Source of the DNA: Paracoccus sediminis
GTDB taxonomy: Bacteria > Pseudomonadota > Alphaproteobacteria > Rhodobacterales > Rhodobacteraceae
Direction: 5' to 3'
Assembly (NCBI RefSeq): GCF_900188295.1
Contig: NZ_FZNM01000004.1
Span: 1 to 64,000 of the forward strand
Length of the DNA stretch: 64,000 bases
The notes under the pieces are model-generated. The model saw only the letters and a program-made list of their open reading frames with translations. It was not told where the DNA came from and searched no databases. Shown piece by piece: positions 32,440-42,453 of this stretch; within the stretch, counting starts at the first letter, position 1, and the number at the start of each line of letters is the position of its first letter. The position numbers and the translations under genes were made by a program.

Positions 32440-34854
32440 ATGATCCGCGCGTTCCTGGCTGTCGTTCTGACAGTGCTTTCCCTTGCCCTGTCGCCTGTCC
32501 TTGCGCAGGATATGGCGTCGCCTGACTATGGCCGGTGGGAACAGGCCGCCACCCAGGCCGAACAGCTGGCAGGCAGCGGGGAAACCGCCACGGCCCAGCT
32601 GGAGGCGATCCGGGCCGACATCGTGGAATGGCGCCGCCAATTCGATGCGGCGCAGGGCGTCAACGGCGACCGCATCGCCACGCTGGAATCGCAGATCGCG
32701 GCCCTTGGGCCTGCCCCGGCCGAAGGCGAAACCGAAGCCGAGGATATCGCCGCCCGCCGCGCCGACCTGCAACGGCAATTGTCCGAATCCCTGGCCCCCC
32801 GTCTGACCGCCGTCGAGGCGTTCAGCCGCGCGGACGCGATCATCCGCCAGATCGACACGGCCCTGGGCGCGCGGGCGGCCAGCCAGATGGCGCAGCAGTC
32901 GCCGTCGCCCCTGCTGCCGGGAAACTGGATACTGGCGCTGTCCGAAACCCGGCAGCTGGTGGACGGCATCCTGTCCAATACCCGACAGCGCATCTCTGAA
33001 CGCGCCACCTGGCCCGAATTGCGCCCCCGACTGCCCTATGTGCTGGGCTATCTGGCTGCGGCGATCCTGCTGCTGACGCTGGGCCGGCGTTGGGTGGAAA
33101 ACCTGCCGAGCCGGATTTCCGCGCGCACCAGCGACTATTCCCGCGCCGCCGTGACCTTCGTGGTGTCGCTGTTGCAGATCGCCTTGCCGATGGCGGGCAT
33201 CTTTCTGCTTGTCAACGCCCTGACCGCGACCGAGATCTTCGGCCCCTGGACACGACCCTTTCTCGAGGCGCTGCCCGGCGCGGGGGTGATCCTGTTCGGG
33301 GGCGCCTGGCTGGCGCGGCAACTGTTTCCGCGCCAGTCCATCGCCTATGACACGCTGAACATGCGTCCCGAGGACCGGCAGAATGCCCGCTGGCTGACCG
33401 ATGCCCTGGCCGCCGTCTTCGCGGTCCACTATGTCGCGTCCCAGGCCTTTCTGCCGCTGTCGGGCCTGGTCGAGGGCAGCAGCCGGTTGCGGCGCATTCC
33501 GCTGGATTTCGCCGAAGGCGCGGCCTCGGTTTACAACCTGGTCCTGATCGCGCTTGCCGCGGCCCTGCTGTTCAAGCTGGGCAACATCCTGCGCCGCCTG
33601 AAACCCGCCGACCGCGGCAGCACCGCCTATCGCCATCGGGTGCTGGCCTTTGCAGGAATGCTGACCCGGATCGTCAGCATCCTGGCCGTCGCGCTGACGG
33701 CGGCCGGTTTCGTCAATCTGGGCAATCTGGCGACATGGCCCTGGTTGCAGACGCTGGGGATGCTGGGCCTGCTGGTGCTGTTGCAGGACTTCATCGCCGA
33801 TGTGTTCAACCTGCTGAAACGCGGTCAGGAAGGCGCGCGCGAAGGGCTGGCGCCATTGTTGATCGGCTTTGCGCTGATCGTGCTGTCCGTGCCGGTCTTT
33901 CTGCTGATCTGGGGCGTTTCGGTCAATGAACTGGCCGAATACTGGGTCAGCTTCCGCCAAGGCGTGACCTTGGGCGGGGTGCGCCTGTCGCCGGGCGCGG
34001 TCTTGATGTTCATCGTGGTCTTTGCCATCGGCTATTCGATCACGCGCGGCATTCAGGGGGCGATGCGCACCTCGGTGCTGCCCAAGACCAGGCTGGACGC
34101 GGGCGGGCAGAACGCGGTCGTGTCGGGCATCGGCTATGTCGGGATCGTGCTGGCGGCGATGCTGGCGATCTCCTCGGCCGGGATCGACTTGTCGTCCTTT
34201 GCCATTGTCGCGGGCGCGCTGTCGGTGGGCATCGGTTTCGGCTTGCAGAACATCGTGTCGAACTTTGTGTCGGGGATCATCCTGCTGATCGAACGTCCGG
34301 TCAGCGTCGGCGACTGGATCAGCGCGGGCGGCCAGCAAGGCATCGTCAAGCGCATCTCGGTCCGGTCCACCCAGGTCGAGACATTCGATAAACAGCAGGT
34401 GATCGTTCCGAACACCGACCTGATAAGCCAGCCGGTGACGAACTGGACCCGGCAAAGCAAGACGGGGCGCATCATCATTCCGATCGGGGTCAGCTATGGC
34501 GCCGATACCCGCAAGGTGGCCCGCATCCTGACGGAGATCATCGAGGACCAGCCCCTTGTCACCATCGATCCCGCGCCTGCGGTGCTGTTCCGGGGCATCA
34601 CGGTCGATGCGCTGAACTTTGAAATCCGGGCCGTCATCTCGGATGTCGGATCGGGGCTGTCCGTCACGTCGGAAGTCTACCACCAGATCGTCGAACGGTT
34701 CATTCGGGAAGGGATCGGGATGCCCTTCACCACCCGCGACATCTGGAAGGACGGCAAGGATCTGCCCCCCGCCGACATCCAGGGCGGCGATCCCGTCCCG
34801 CCGCCCCCGGTGCAGAACCCGCAGCGCGAACTGCCGGACGACGGCGACCGATGA
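32440..34854 (+). CDS. Large mechanosensitive channel, DUF3772 + MscS (MscK-like)
   Basis: The 804-residue inner-membrane protein has a signal peptide (cleavage after LSPVLA, about 23), a periplasmic coiled-coil region to about residue 190 (DUF3772-like), roughly ten membrane helices, and the MscS pore and beta domain at about 560-730. The pore-lining region is IDLSSFAIVAGALSVGIGFG followed by LQNIVSNFVSGIILL. The C-terminus is Pro-rich (about 775-800). It should open on hypo-osmotic shock. It starts 3 bp after cysK, but common transcription is only inferred. Confidence 0.92.
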   Translation: MIRAFLAVVLTVLSLALSPVLAQDMASPDYGRWEQAATQAEQLAGSGETATAQLEAIRADIVEWRRQFDAAQGVNGDRIATLESQIAALGPAPAEGETEAEDIAARRADLQRQLSESLAPRLTAVEAFSRADAIIRQIDTALGARAASQMAQQSPSPLLPGNWILALSETRQLVDGILSNTRQRISERATWPELRPRLPYVLGYLAAAILLLTLGRRWVENLPSRISARTSDYSRAAVTFVVSLLQIALPMAGIFLLVNALTATEIFGPWTRPFLEALPGAGVILFGGAWLARQLFPRQSIAYDTLNMRPEDRQNARWLTDALAAVFAVHYVASQAFLPLSGLVEGSSRLRRIPLDFAEGAASVYNLVLIALAAALLFKLGNILRRLKPADRGSTAYRHRVLAFAGMLTRIVSILAVALTAAGFVNLGNLATWPWLQTLGMLGLLVLLQDFIADVFNLLKRGQEGAREGLAPLLIGFALIVLSVPVFLLIWGVSVNELAEYWVSFRQGVTLGGVRLSPGAVLMFIVVFAIGYSITRGIQGAMRTSVLPKTRLDAGGQNAVVSGIGYVGIVLAAMLAISSAGIDLSSFAIVAGALSVGIGFGLQNIVSNFVSGIILLIERPVSVGDWISAGGQQGIVKRISVRSTQVETFDKQQVIVPNTDLISQPVTNWTRQSKTGRIIIPIGVSYGADTRKVARILTEIIEDQPLVTIDPAPAVLFRGITVDALNFEIRAVISDVGSGLSVTSEVYHQIVERFIREGIGMPFTTRDIWKDGKDLPPADIQGGDPVPPPPVQNPQRELPDDGDR

Positions 34855-34857
34855 CGC

Positions 34858-35925
34858 CTAGCGGCTGGTCGTGTCCGTATCGGCCAGCCCTTCGCGCGAC
34901 AGCAGGATCGCCACGGGGCGCAGCCAGGGGATATGCCAGCAGACGATCATCACCGCCACCATGATCGGCACGGCCAGGAACGCCCCGGCAATGCCCCAGA
35001 TCGCGCCCCAGAAGGCCAGCGACAGGATGATGCCGAAGCTGGACAGTTGCAGCGTCTGGCCGGTCAGCATCGGATCCAGGATGTTGCCGACCACGAAATG
35101 AACGGCCAGGCACGCTATGCCCACGACGATGGTGACGGTCGGGTCGCCGGTCAGCACAAAGGCCAGGGCCACCGTGATCCCCCAGGCGATGACGGATCCG
35201 ATGTTGGGGATGAAGTTCAGCACGAACGTCAGCCATGCCACGGCCCCCGCCAGTTCCAGGCGCCCCAGGGCGAAGATCAGCCACACCGCCATGGCCGTCA
35301 GGGCGCTGACAAAGGTTTTGACGACCAGATAGCGGTTAACCCGCCGCATGATCGACGCCATGATCTGCCGGATCCGCGCCGCCTGCGCCGGATCTCCGGT
35401 CAGCCGTTCCACCTTGACCGGCAGCCAGGTGCGTTCGGCGAACATGAAGCCCACGAACAGGATTATCAGCAGGCTGCCCGACAGCAGCCCCGATGCCTGG
35501 CCCACCAGCGATCGCAGCCAGCCGGTGATGTTGAATTCGGTCAGTGCGGCCAGCAGCCGGGTCTGCGCCTCGGGGCCGAACCGTTCGATCAGCGCGGTCA
35601 GGGCGATCTGGACGCTTTCGGTATAGGCGATGGCCCGGCCCACGACTTCGTTGATCTGGGACATCACCGTCGTGGACAGCCAGATCAGCCCCAGCGTTAT
35701 CCCGATCAGCGCCAGCGTGGTGGCCAGCCAGTTCGGCACCCGCAACCGCATGGAAATGGCATTGATCGCGTCCGAGGTCAGCGAAAACAGGATGATGGCG
35801 ATGGCCAGGCAGATCAGCACGAACCGTGCCTGGAACAGCAGGAACAGGATCAACGCGAAGGCGATGACGCCCAGGAACCCGGTCTGGAGCCTTTGGCGCA
35901 GCACGTCGTCGCTGGATGGGGTCAA
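34858..35925 (-). CDS. AI-2E family transporter (PerM-like)
   Basis: The 355-residue protein has the family plan of eight or so hydrophobic segments with a long middle loop, and the C-terminal signature FIPNIGSVIAWGITVALAF with VGNILDPMLTGQTLQLS. Despite the family name, most members are not proven AI-2 exporters; several act as proton or sodium antiporters. It is separated from gyrA by the gyrA terminator, so it has its own promoter. Convergent with the MscS gene. Confidence 0.92.
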   Translation of the reverse strand: MTPSSDDVLRQRLQTGFLGVIAFALILFLLFQARFVLICLAIAIILFSLTSDAINAISMRLRVPNWLATTLALIGITLGLIWLSTTVMSQINEVVGRAIAYTESVQIALTALIERFGPEAQTRLLAALTEFNITGWLRSLVGQASGLLSGSLLIILFVGFMFAERTWLPVKVERLTGDPAQAARIRQIMASIMRRVNRYLVVKTFVSALTAMAVWLIFALGRLELAGAVAWLTFVLNFIPNIGSVIAWGITVALAFVLTGDPTVTIVVGIACLAVHFVVGNILDPMLTGQTLQLSSFGIILSLAFWGAIWGIAGAFLAVPIMVAVMIVCWHIPWLRPVAILLSREGLADTDTTSR

Positions 35926-35941
35926 GCTATCCCTCGTGTGG

Positions 35942-35972
35942 AAAAAGGCCCGGACCGAGAGGGTCCGGGCCT
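35942..35972 (-). terminator. Rho-independent terminator of gyrA
   Basis: On the minus strand an 11-bp stem (AGGCCCGGACC / GGTCCGGGCCT) with a 5-nt loop is followed by a T-run, 6 bp after the gyrA stop. Confidence 0.92.
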
Positions 35973-35978
35973 GGATGG

Positions 35979-38741
35979 TCAGCTTTCGGCCGCATCGTCG
36001 GGTTCGCCGCCTTCGGCGATCCGCGCGACCGAGACGACTTCTTCCCCGCTCGCGGTGTTGAAGACCCGCACGCCCCCCGCGCTGCGCGACCGGAAGCTGA
36101 TGCCGTCCACGGGTACGCGGATCGACTGGCCGGTAGAGGTCGCCAGCATGATCTGGTCGTCCATCTCGACCGGGAAGCTGGCCACGAGATCGCCGCCGCG
36201 CATCGCCCGGTCCATCGCCATCACGCCCTGGCCGCCGCGTCCGCGGACCGGATAATCATGACTGGAACTGATCTTGCCCGCGCCCTTGGTGGTGATGGTC
36301 AGGATCAGATCCTCGGCCGCCGACATTTCGGCATAGCGATCCTGGGTGACGCTGCCTTCGGCCACGGCTTCCTCGTCCTCGTCGGCCTCGGCCCCGTCAT
36401 CCAGGGCGCCGGCCACCGCGCGGCGCATCTTCAGATAGGCGGCGCGTTCGGCCGGATCGGCCTCGAAATGGCGAATGACGGCCATGCTGACCACGCTATC
36501 GCCATCGGCCAGACGGATGCCCCGGACGCCGGTCGAATCGCGGCCCTTGAAGACGCGCACGGCGGTCGTGGGGAACCGGATCGCGCGGCCCTGCGCCGTG
36601 ACCAGCATCACGTCGTCGTCCACCGTCGCCATGCGCACGCCGATCAGGCTGACGCCATCGGGCAGCTTCATGGCGATCTTGCCGTTGGTCCGCACGCTGG
36701 TAAAGTCGGACAAGGCGTTGCGCCGCACATCCCCGTCCGATGTCGCGAAGACCGCCTGATAGTTCTCCCATTCCGCCTCGGGCGCATCGACGGGCATCAG
36801 GGCGGCGATGGACACGCCCGGCTCGATCGGCAGGATGTTGACGATGGCCTTGCCCTTGGCCGTGCGCCCGCCCAGCGGCAGGCGCCAGGTCTTCAGGCGG
36901 TAAACCATGCCGTCGGTGGTAAAGAACAGCAGTTCGGTGTGGGTGTTGGCGACGAACAGCGTGGTGACGACATCGTCTTCCTTGGTGGCCATCCCCGACA
37001 GGCCCTTGCCGCCGCGCCGCTGGCTGCGGAATTCGGCCAGGGCCGTACGCTTGATGTATCCGCCCGAGGTGATGGTGACGACCATGTCCTCGCGCTCGAT
37101 CAGATCCTCGTCCTCCATGTCGCCGGACCATTCGGTGATCTCGGTCCGGCGGGGGACGGCGAACAGGTCGCGCACTTCGCGCAGTTCGTCACTGATGATG
37201 GCCATGATGCGTTCGCGCGACCCCAGGATCGCCAGGTAATCGCGGATCGCGTCGGCCAGCTGCTGCAATTCGCTGGTGACTTCCTGCACCCCCAACTGGG
37301 TCAGGCGTTGCAGCCGCAGATCCAGGATGGCGCGGGCCTGGGTTTCCGACAGGTTGTAGGTGCCGTCGTCGTTCACCGGATGCATCGGGTCGTCGATCAG
37401 GCGCAGGTATTCAAGAATATCATGCGCGGGCCAGCGGCGTTCCATCAGGCGCTCGCGCGCCTCGGCGGCGTCGGCGGACGATCGGATCGTCGCCACGACC
37501 TCATCGACATTGCTGACGGCCACGGCCAGACCGCACAGGACATGGCTGCGCTCGCGGGCGCGGCGCAGTTCGTATGCGGTGCGCCGGGCGACGACATCTT
37601 CGCGGAAGCTGATGAAATAGGTCAGAAAGTCGCGCAGCGTCAATTGCTCGGGCCGGCCGCCGTTCAGCGCCAGCATGTTGCAGCCGAAACTGGTTTGCAG
37701 CGACGTGAAGCGGAACAACTGGTTCAGCACCACGTCGGGCGTCGCGTCGCGTTTCAGTTCCACCACCACGCGCACGCCCTGGCGGTCGGATTCGTCCTGG
37801 ACGGAGGCGATGCCTTCCACCCGCTTTTCCTTGGCCAGTTCGGCGATGCGTTCGATCAGGCTGGCCTTGTTGACCTGATAGGGGATTTCGTCAACGACGA
37901 TGGCGAAACGGTCCTTGCGCGGTTCCTCGATATGGGTCTTGGCGCGGATCAGGACGCTGCCGCGCCCTTCCAGATAGGCCTTCCGCGCGCCGGATCGGCC
38001 CAGGATCAGCGCCCCGGTCGGAAAGTCGGGACCGGGGATGATTTCCAGCAGCCGTTCGGTCGGCAGGTCCGGGTTGTCGATCAGTTCCAGCGTGGCGTCG
38101 ATCACCTCGCCCAGGTTGTGGGGGGGGATGTTGGTGGCCATGCCGACGGCGATGCCGCCCGCGCCGTTGACCAGCATGTTGGGAAAGCGCGCGGGCAGGA
38201 CGGTCGGTTCGCGGTCCTTGCCGTCATAATTGTCCTGGAAATCGACCGTGTCCTTGTCGATATCCATCAGCAGGAAATTGGCCGGCTTGTCCATGCGCAC
38301 CTCGGTATATCGCATGGCGGCGGGGGGATCGCCGTCCATCGACCCAAAGTTGCCCTGGCCGTCCAGAAGCGGCAGAGACATGGAAAAATCCTGCGCCATG
38401 CGGACCAGGGCGTCATAAATCGCCGCATCGCCGTGGGGGTGATACTTGCCCATCACGTCGCCCACCGGGCGCGCCGACTTGCGATAGGCCTTGTCCGGCG
38501 TGTTGCCGGATTCGTCCATCGCGTAGAGGATGCGGCGATGCACCGGCTTCAGCCCGTCGCGCAGATCCGGGATTGCCCGGCTGACGATCACCGACATGGC
38601 ATAGTCCAGATAGGACGTCCGCATCTCGGCGCTGATGTCGATGACGGGGCCGTCGTGGTGCATCACCTGACGGGCATGGGCGCCGTTCTCATCGCCCGCC
38701 TCGGGGGTTTCGGGCAGGTCGTCGTCAGGGGTGTCGGCCAC
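35979..38741 (-). CDS. gyrA: DNA gyrase subunit A
   Basis: The 920-residue subunit breaks and rejoins DNA during negative supercoiling. The catalytic Tyr is Tyr145 (MRYTEVRM); the breakage domain start ([17 protein letters not shown]) and the GyrA box (QRRGGKG) in the C-terminal wrapping domain are visible. The quinolone region reads [15 protein letters not shown]: Ala106 occupies the Escherichia coli Ser83 position, while Asp110 (Asp87) is kept. The C-terminus is acidic. A 38-residue polar N-terminal extension precedes the conserved core, as in related alphaproteobacteria. Confidence 0.98.
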   Translation of the reverse strand: MADTPDDDLPETPEAGDENGAHARQVMHHDGPVIDISAEMRTSYLDYAMSVIVSRAIPDLRDGLKPVHRRILYAMDESGNTPDKAYRKSARPVGDVMGKYHPHGDAAIYDALVRMAQDFSMSLPLLDGQGNFGSMDGDPPAAMRYTEVRMDKPANFLLMDIDKDTVDFQDNYDGKDREPTVLPARFPNMLVNGAGGIAVGMATNIPPHNLGEVIDATLELIDNPDLPTERLLEIIPGPDFPTGALILGRSGARKAYLEGRGSVLIRAKTHIEEPRKDRFAIVVDEIPYQVNKASLIERIAELAKEKRVEGIASVQDESDRQGVRVVVELKRDATPDVVLNQLFRFTSLQTSFGCNMLALNGGRPEQLTLRDFLTYFISFREDVVARRTAYELRRARERSHVLCGLAVAVSNVDEVVATIRSSADAAEARERLMERRWPAHDILEYLRLIDDPMHPVNDDGTYNLSETQARAILDLRLQRLTQLGVQEVTSELQQLADAIRDYLAILGSRERIMAIISDELREVRDLFAVPRRTEITEWSGDMEDEDLIEREDMVVTITSGGYIKRTALAEFRSQRRGGKGLSGMATKEDDVVTTLFVANTHTELLFFTTDGMVYRLKTWRLPLGGRTAKGKAIVNILPIEPGVSIAALMPVDAPEAEWENYQAVFATSDGDVRRNALSDFTSVRTNGKIAMKLPDGVSLIGVRMATVDDDVMLVTAQGRAIRFPTTAVRVFKGRDSTGVRGIRLADGDSVVSMAVIRHFEADPAERAAYLKMRRAVAGALDDGAEADEDEEAVAEGSVTQDRYAEMSAAEDLILTITTKGAGKISSSHDYPVRGRGGQGVMAMDRAMRGGDLVASFPVEMDDQIMLATSTGQSIRVPVDGISFRSRSAGGVRVFNTASGEEVVSVARIAEGGEPDDAAES

Positions 38742-38813
38742 GGAATTTCCTCAACATCTTGTCGAGTTTTATATAGGCGACATGGTCCCAGGGGGCAATG
38801 TTCGACTGGCCCC

Positions 38814-39299
38814 TCAGGCGGCCCCTGACCCCCGCGACGGGCGTTTTGCAGCGATTCCCCAGACGACTGCCAGTCCCGCCGACAGCACCGCGTTCCAGGC
38901 CGCCATCGACAGGCCCAGAAAGCGCCAGGCGACCTCGTCGCAGCGGACCACGGGGGCGGATTGCAGCCGCTCCATCAAATCGGCGGGGGCCATGCTGGCC
39001 AGGTTTCCGACCGTGCCCGAACATTGCGTCGGCCCGGCCCACAGCGACAGTTCGACCCCGGTGTGATAGATCGCAAGGCCCATCGCGATCCCCGCCGCCA
39101 TCATGCCCAGCACCGCCAGGACACGCACCCGGCCGGTCAGCCAGATCAGCGCGGCCACGACAACCGCCGCGACATGGGGCCAGCGTTGCAGAATGCACAA
39201 TTCGCACGGGGCATAGCCCGCCGCCTGAAAACCCAACGCGGCGATCAGCAGCGCCGCCGATCCGGTCCCGGCCAGCAGGGAAAGTTGTCGTCCGTTCAT
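38814..39299 (-). CDS. dsbB: Disulfide bond formation protein DsbB
   Basis: The 161-residue membrane protein has four helices and two cysteine pairs: Cys32/Cys35 (PCELCILQRWPH) and Cys93/Cys120 (TQCSG, VRCDEVAW). It reoxidises DsbA using quinone. ATG 39299 is the family start; an open frame upstream to 39443 is low-complexity and overlaps the divergent promoter of the next gene. Same strand as gyrA and upstream of it by 72 bp, but whether it is cotranscribed is unclear. Confidence 0.93.
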   Translation of the reverse strand: MNGRQLSLLAGTGSAALLIAALGFQAAGYAPCELCILQRWPHVAAVVVAALIWLTGRVRVLAVLGMMAAGIAMGLAIYHTGVELSLWAGPTQCSGTVGNLASMAPADLMERLQSAPVVRCDEVAWRFLGLSMAAWNAVLSAGLAVVWGIAAKRPSRGSGAA

Positions 39300-39485
39300 G
39301 ATGCCCCCAGATGTTCGTCCGGCCCGTGGATCGTCCCGCCCGTCATCCGCGTCAAGCGCCTTGCGATCTGGTCGCGCCCCTGTGATCGTCGCGTCTGAGC
39401 GTTCGGCCGGGGAACCGGCGGGATGTGCCGGTGTTTCGGTCATGACGGCCCATGGCGCAGCCGGGGCGAAGGAGGATCACAGGTC

Positions 39486-40337
39486 ATGCAATGGCGGGGA
39501 CGGCGCGGCAGCAGCAACATCGAGGATCGGCGCGGCATGGGCGCGGCCGGGGCAGGGGGCGTGGGCGTGGTCGGGATGCTGGCGATCCTTGCCGTGGGCT
39601 ATTTCTTCGGGATCGACATAACGCCGATCGTCCAGGGTCTTGACCAGGGCCAGGGCCAGGTTCAGCAAGGCCGTCCCCTGACCGAGGATGACCGGCAATG
39701 GGGCGAATTCGTCTCGGTCGTGGTGGCCGATACCGAAGAAGTCTGGGGACCGACCCTGCCGCAACAGGCCGGAATGAATTATGCCGAACCCACGCTGGTC
39801 CTGTTCACCGGCGCGGTGCAATCGGCCTGCGGCGGCGCTTCGGCCGCCATGGGTCCGTTCTATTGCCCCGGCGACCGGAAGATTTATCTGGATACCGACT
39901 TTTTCGACATGATGGCGAGCCGCATGGGGGCGGGCGGCGACTTTGCTTATGCCTATGTGATCGCGCACGAGGTCGGGCATCATGTCCAGAACCTGACCGG
40001 AACGCTGGGCAAGGTGAACAGTCTGCGCGGCCAGGTCAGCGAAAGCGATTCCAACCGGATTTCCGTCCTGACCGAACTTCAGGCCGATTGCTATGCCGGC
40101 ATCTGGGCGCGCCAAGCGCAAGATCGTTTTGGCACGTTAGAGGAGGGGGACTTGCAGGAAGCCATGGGTGCGGCCCAGGCCGTGGGCGACGACGTAATCC
40201 AATCCAACGCGGGCCGGACACCTGTTCCAGACAGTTTTACGCATGGAACCGCCGCGCAACGTCAGGAATGGTTGATGCGCGGCTTTGATTCGGGCGACAT
40301 GGCCCGGTGTGACACGTTCGCCGAGGCAGGGTTATAG
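39486..40337 (+). CDS. Neutral zinc metallopeptidase, YpfJ family
   Basis: The 283-residue membrane-anchored protein has one helix at about 24-44 and a periplasmic catalytic domain with the zinc motif HEVGHH (161-166) and the downstream Glu in ELQADCYAG. The N-terminus MQWRGRRGSSNIEDRRG is the family hallmark. GGAGG lies 10 bases before ATG 39486. The substrate is unknown. A 31-codon ORF with a strong ribosome site follows. Confidence 0.93.
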   Translation: MQWRGRRGSSNIEDRRGMGAAGAGGVGVVGMLAILAVGYFFGIDITPIVQGLDQGQGQVQQGRPLTEDDRQWGEFVSVVVADTEEVWGPTLPQQAGMNYAEPTLVLFTGAVQSACGGASAAMGPFYCPGDRKIYLDTDFFDMMASRMGAGGDFAYAYVIAHEVGHHVQNLTGTLGKVNSLRGQVSESDSNRISVLTELQADCYAGIWARQAQDRFGTLEEGDLQEAMGAAQAVGDDVIQSNAGRTPVPDSFTHGTAAQRQEWLMRGFDSGDMARCDTFAEAGL

Positions 40338-40358
40338 GCCCTGGGCAGGAGGAATGAT

Positions 40359-40454
40359 ATGCTGACGACGATTTTTTCGATCCTGATGATCGGTCTTGGC
40401 ACGGCGGCGCTGACCCGGCCACCGCAGCCGGTTCCGGCGCGCAGTCGCCGTTGA
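40359..40454 (+). CDS. Predicted 31-residue membrane peptide
   Basis: ATG 40359 is preceded by CAGGAGGA at ideal spacing. The peptide has one hydrophobic stretch (MLTTIFSILMIGLGTAALT) and a polar, Arg-rich end. It starts 21 bp after the ypfJ-like stop, so it could be cotranslated from the same mRNA. Evidence is the ribosome site and the membrane-like composition; function unknown. Confidence 0.5.
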   Translation: MLTTIFSILMIGLGTAALTRPPQPVPARSRR

Positions 40455-40458
40455 TCGT

Positions 40459-40644
40459 CTATCGCGATGCGCGGGGCGCGCGGTCTTCATTCAGGCGCGC
40501 CCAGTCGGGCCAAAGCTCCAGTCTCTCAAGGCCCGCGATGACAAAGCCCACCGCGATGATGGCCACGATCATCTTGACTGTTCTGGCACGTGGCGGATTT
40601 CGCGCCCATTTCGATGCCCGAAGCAGCCAGATCAGATTGTTCAC
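40459..40644 (-). CDS. Small membrane protein, 61 residues, conserved-type
   Basis: The protein starts MNNLIWLLRASKWARNPP, with a positively charged amphipathic N-terminus, one hydrophobic helix at about 25-41 (MIVAIIAVGFVIAGLER) and a polar tail with DWARLNED. The layout recalls small uncharacterised membrane proteins that I remember from Rhodobacteraceae. It converges on the 31-aa ORF with a 4-bp gap. Function unknown. Confidence 0.7.
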   Translation of the reverse strand: MNNLIWLLRASKWARNPPRARTVKMIVAIIAVGFVIAGLERLELWPDWARLNEDRAPRASR

Positions 40645-40724
40645 GGCAACCGGCTCCTGCTAGGGAATGAGGCGATCGGGCCGAATGCCGGATCGCATGA
40701 CACGTCTGACGCCGAGAGAGCCCA

Positions 40725-41186
40725 TTGCCCCATCATCAGGATTCCCGCACCCTTCCCTACAGCGCCCGGCAGATGTTCGATCTTGTGGCGGATGTCGAGA
40801 GCTATCCACAGTTCCTGCCCTGGAACAGCGCCGCACGGATCCGCTCGCGCGAGGAACGGCCCGACGGGGCCGAGGAGATCGCCGCCGACCTCGTCATCAG
40901 CTTCAAGGTGTTCCGCGAACGGTTCGGCAGCAGGGTCGTGCTGTGGCCGCAGGCCCAGCCCCTGCGGATCGACACCGAATACCTGGATGGCCCGTTCAAG
41001 CACATGCGCAGCGGCTGGACCTTTGCCGACCGTCCCCAGGGCGGATGCCACGTCGAATTCTTCGTGGATTTCGAATTCAAGAACCTGATCCTGCAAAAGC
41101 TGATTGGCGTGGTGTTCCACGAGGCCATGCTGCGGATCGTGCGGGCGTTCGAAGCGCGGGCCAAGGTGCTGTATGGGGCTGGATAG
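40725..41186 (+). CDS. Coenzyme Q-binding protein COQ10-like (RatA/START-like family)
   Basis: The 153-residue START-like protein (polyketide_cyc2 type) shows the family opening TRTLPYSARQMFDLVADVESYPQFLPW and FEFKNLILQKLIGVVF near the end, which lines a hydrophobic pocket for ubiquinone. In yeast and bacteria COQ10 homologues assist quinone function; the RatA toxin label for this family is less likely here, as no partner antitoxin is present. The start is TTG 40725, after GAGAGAG; no in-frame ATG gives a full domain. Confidence 0.88.
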   Translation: MPHHQDSRTLPYSARQMFDLVADVESYPQFLPWNSAARIRSREERPDGAEEIAADLVISFKVFRERFGSRVVLWPQAQPLRIDTEYLDGPFKHMRSGWTFADRPQGGCHVEFFVDFEFKNLILQKLIGVVFHEAMLRIVRAFEARAKVLYGAG

Positions 41187-41274
41187 ACGAAAACCGGTCG
41201 TCCGGCGGGACGCCGATTTCCAAATTCGTGGCATGGCGATTGGGCCATCGGTTTCGATGGCCCCGCGTCCGCTG

Positions 41275-42450
41275 TCAGCTCAGCGCGGCCTTCAAGGCTT
41301 CGGCCCGGTCGGTCTTTTCCCAGCTGAACGCCGTCCCCCGGTTCAACTGATAGGGCTGCCGTCCGAAATGGCCATAGCTGGCGGTCGGGCGATAGATCGG
41401 ATGCAGCAGGTCCAGGTCGCGGATGATCGCGAAGGGGCGCAGGTCGAACACCTCTCGGACGGCGGCCACGATCTTGTCGTGGGGCACGGTTTCTGTCCCG
41501 AAGGTGTTGAGCGAGATCGACGTGGGCTGCGCCTCACCGATGGCATAGCTTACCTGGATCTCGCAACGGCTGGACAGGCCCGCCGCCACGATGTTCTTGG
41601 CGACCCAGCGGCCCGCATAGGCCGCCGAACGATCCACCTTGGAGGGATCCTTGCCGGAAAAGGCGCCCCCGCCGTGCCGGGCCATGCCGCCATAGCTGTC
41701 CACGATGATCTTGCGCCCGGTCAGGCCGCAATCGCCGACAGGGCCGCCGATGACGAACTTGCCGGTCGGATTGATGAAATATTTGGTCGCGTCCGACAAC
41801 CATTCGGCGGGCAGGACCGGCTTGATGATCTCCTCGATCACCGCCTCGCGCAGGTCGGACAGGCTGATTTCCGGGTTGTGCTGCGTGGACAGGACCACCG
41901 CATCGATGCCTTCGGGCCGCCCGTCCGCGCCATAGCGCAGCGTCACCTGCGATTTCGCATCCGGGCGCAGCCATTTCAGCGTGCCGTCGCGGCGGATCGC
42001 GGCCTGCCGTTCGACCAGCCGATGCGCATAGGTGATCGGCGCGGGCATCAGAACGTCGGTTTCGTCCGACGCATAGCCAAACATCAGGCCCTGGTCGCCC
42101 GCGCCCTGGTCTTCCAGGGTTTCGCGGTCAACGCCCTGGTTGATCTCGGGCGATTGCTTGCCGATGATGTTGATGACCGAACAGGTCGCGCCGTCAAAGC
42201 CCACATTGGACGACGTGTAGCCGATGTCGTTGATGACGCCGCGCACGATGCTTTCCAGATCGACCCATGCGCTTGTCGTGATCTCGCCCGAGATGATGGC
42301 GACGCCGGTTTTCACCATCGTCTCGCACGCCACGCGGGCGCGCGGATCCTCGGCCAGGATGGCGTCGAGGATGGCATCGGAAATCTGGTCGGCGATCTTG
42401 TCGGGATGGCCCTCGGACACGGATTCCGAGGTGAACAGCGAATATTCCAT
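41275..42450 (-). CDS. metK: S-adenosylmethionine synthetase
   Basis: MetK makes SAM from methionine and ATP. The 391-residue protein has the N-terminal motif [18 protein letters not shown], the methionine-loop DQGLMFGYA and the [18 protein letters not shown] signature. It lies 3 bp downstream of ahcY, so the two are one operon: one makes SAM and the other clears its product SAH. This contrasts with other Rhodobacterales in which metK has its own SAM/SAH riboswitch leader; there is no room for one here. Confidence 0.97.
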   Translation of the reverse strand: MEYSLFTSESVSEGHPDKIADQISDAILDAILAEDPRARVACETMVKTGVAIISGEITTSAWVDLESIVRGVINDIGYTSSNVGFDGATCSVINIIGKQSPEINQGVDRETLEDQGAGDQGLMFGYASDETDVLMPAPITYAHRLVERQAAIRRDGTLKWLRPDAKSQVTLRYGADGRPEGIDAVVLSTQHNPEISLSDLREAVIEEIIKPVLPAEWLSDATKYFINPTGKFVIGGPVGDCGLTGRKIIVDSYGGMARHGGGAFSGKDPSKVDRSAAYAGRWVAKNIVAAGLSSRCEIQVSYAIGEAQPTSISLNTFGTETVPHDKIVAAVREVFDLRPFAIIRDLDLLHPIYRPTASYGHFGRQPYQLNRGTAFSWEKTDRAEALKAALS

Positions 42451-42453
42451 GGA

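Noticed and set aside
31804..34683. Minus-strand open frame of about 959 codons
   Set aside because: It lies opposite cysK and the MscS channel, both of which have clear family motifs. It is rich in Arg, Asp, Gln and His as expected for the reverse frame of GC-rich coding DNA.
35916..38828. Plus-strand open frame of about 970 codons
   Set aside because: It is the antisense of gyrA, with a composition dominated by Gly, Asp, His and Gln and no domain motif.
39300..39443. A 48-residue N-terminal extension of DsbB
   Set aside because: The extension is polar and low-complexity and lies over the promoter of the divergent protease gene; MNGRQLSLL at 39299 is the usual start type.
42451..42453. A SAM/SAH riboswitch in front of metK
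   Set aside because: Only 3 bp separate ahcY and metK, so there is no leader.
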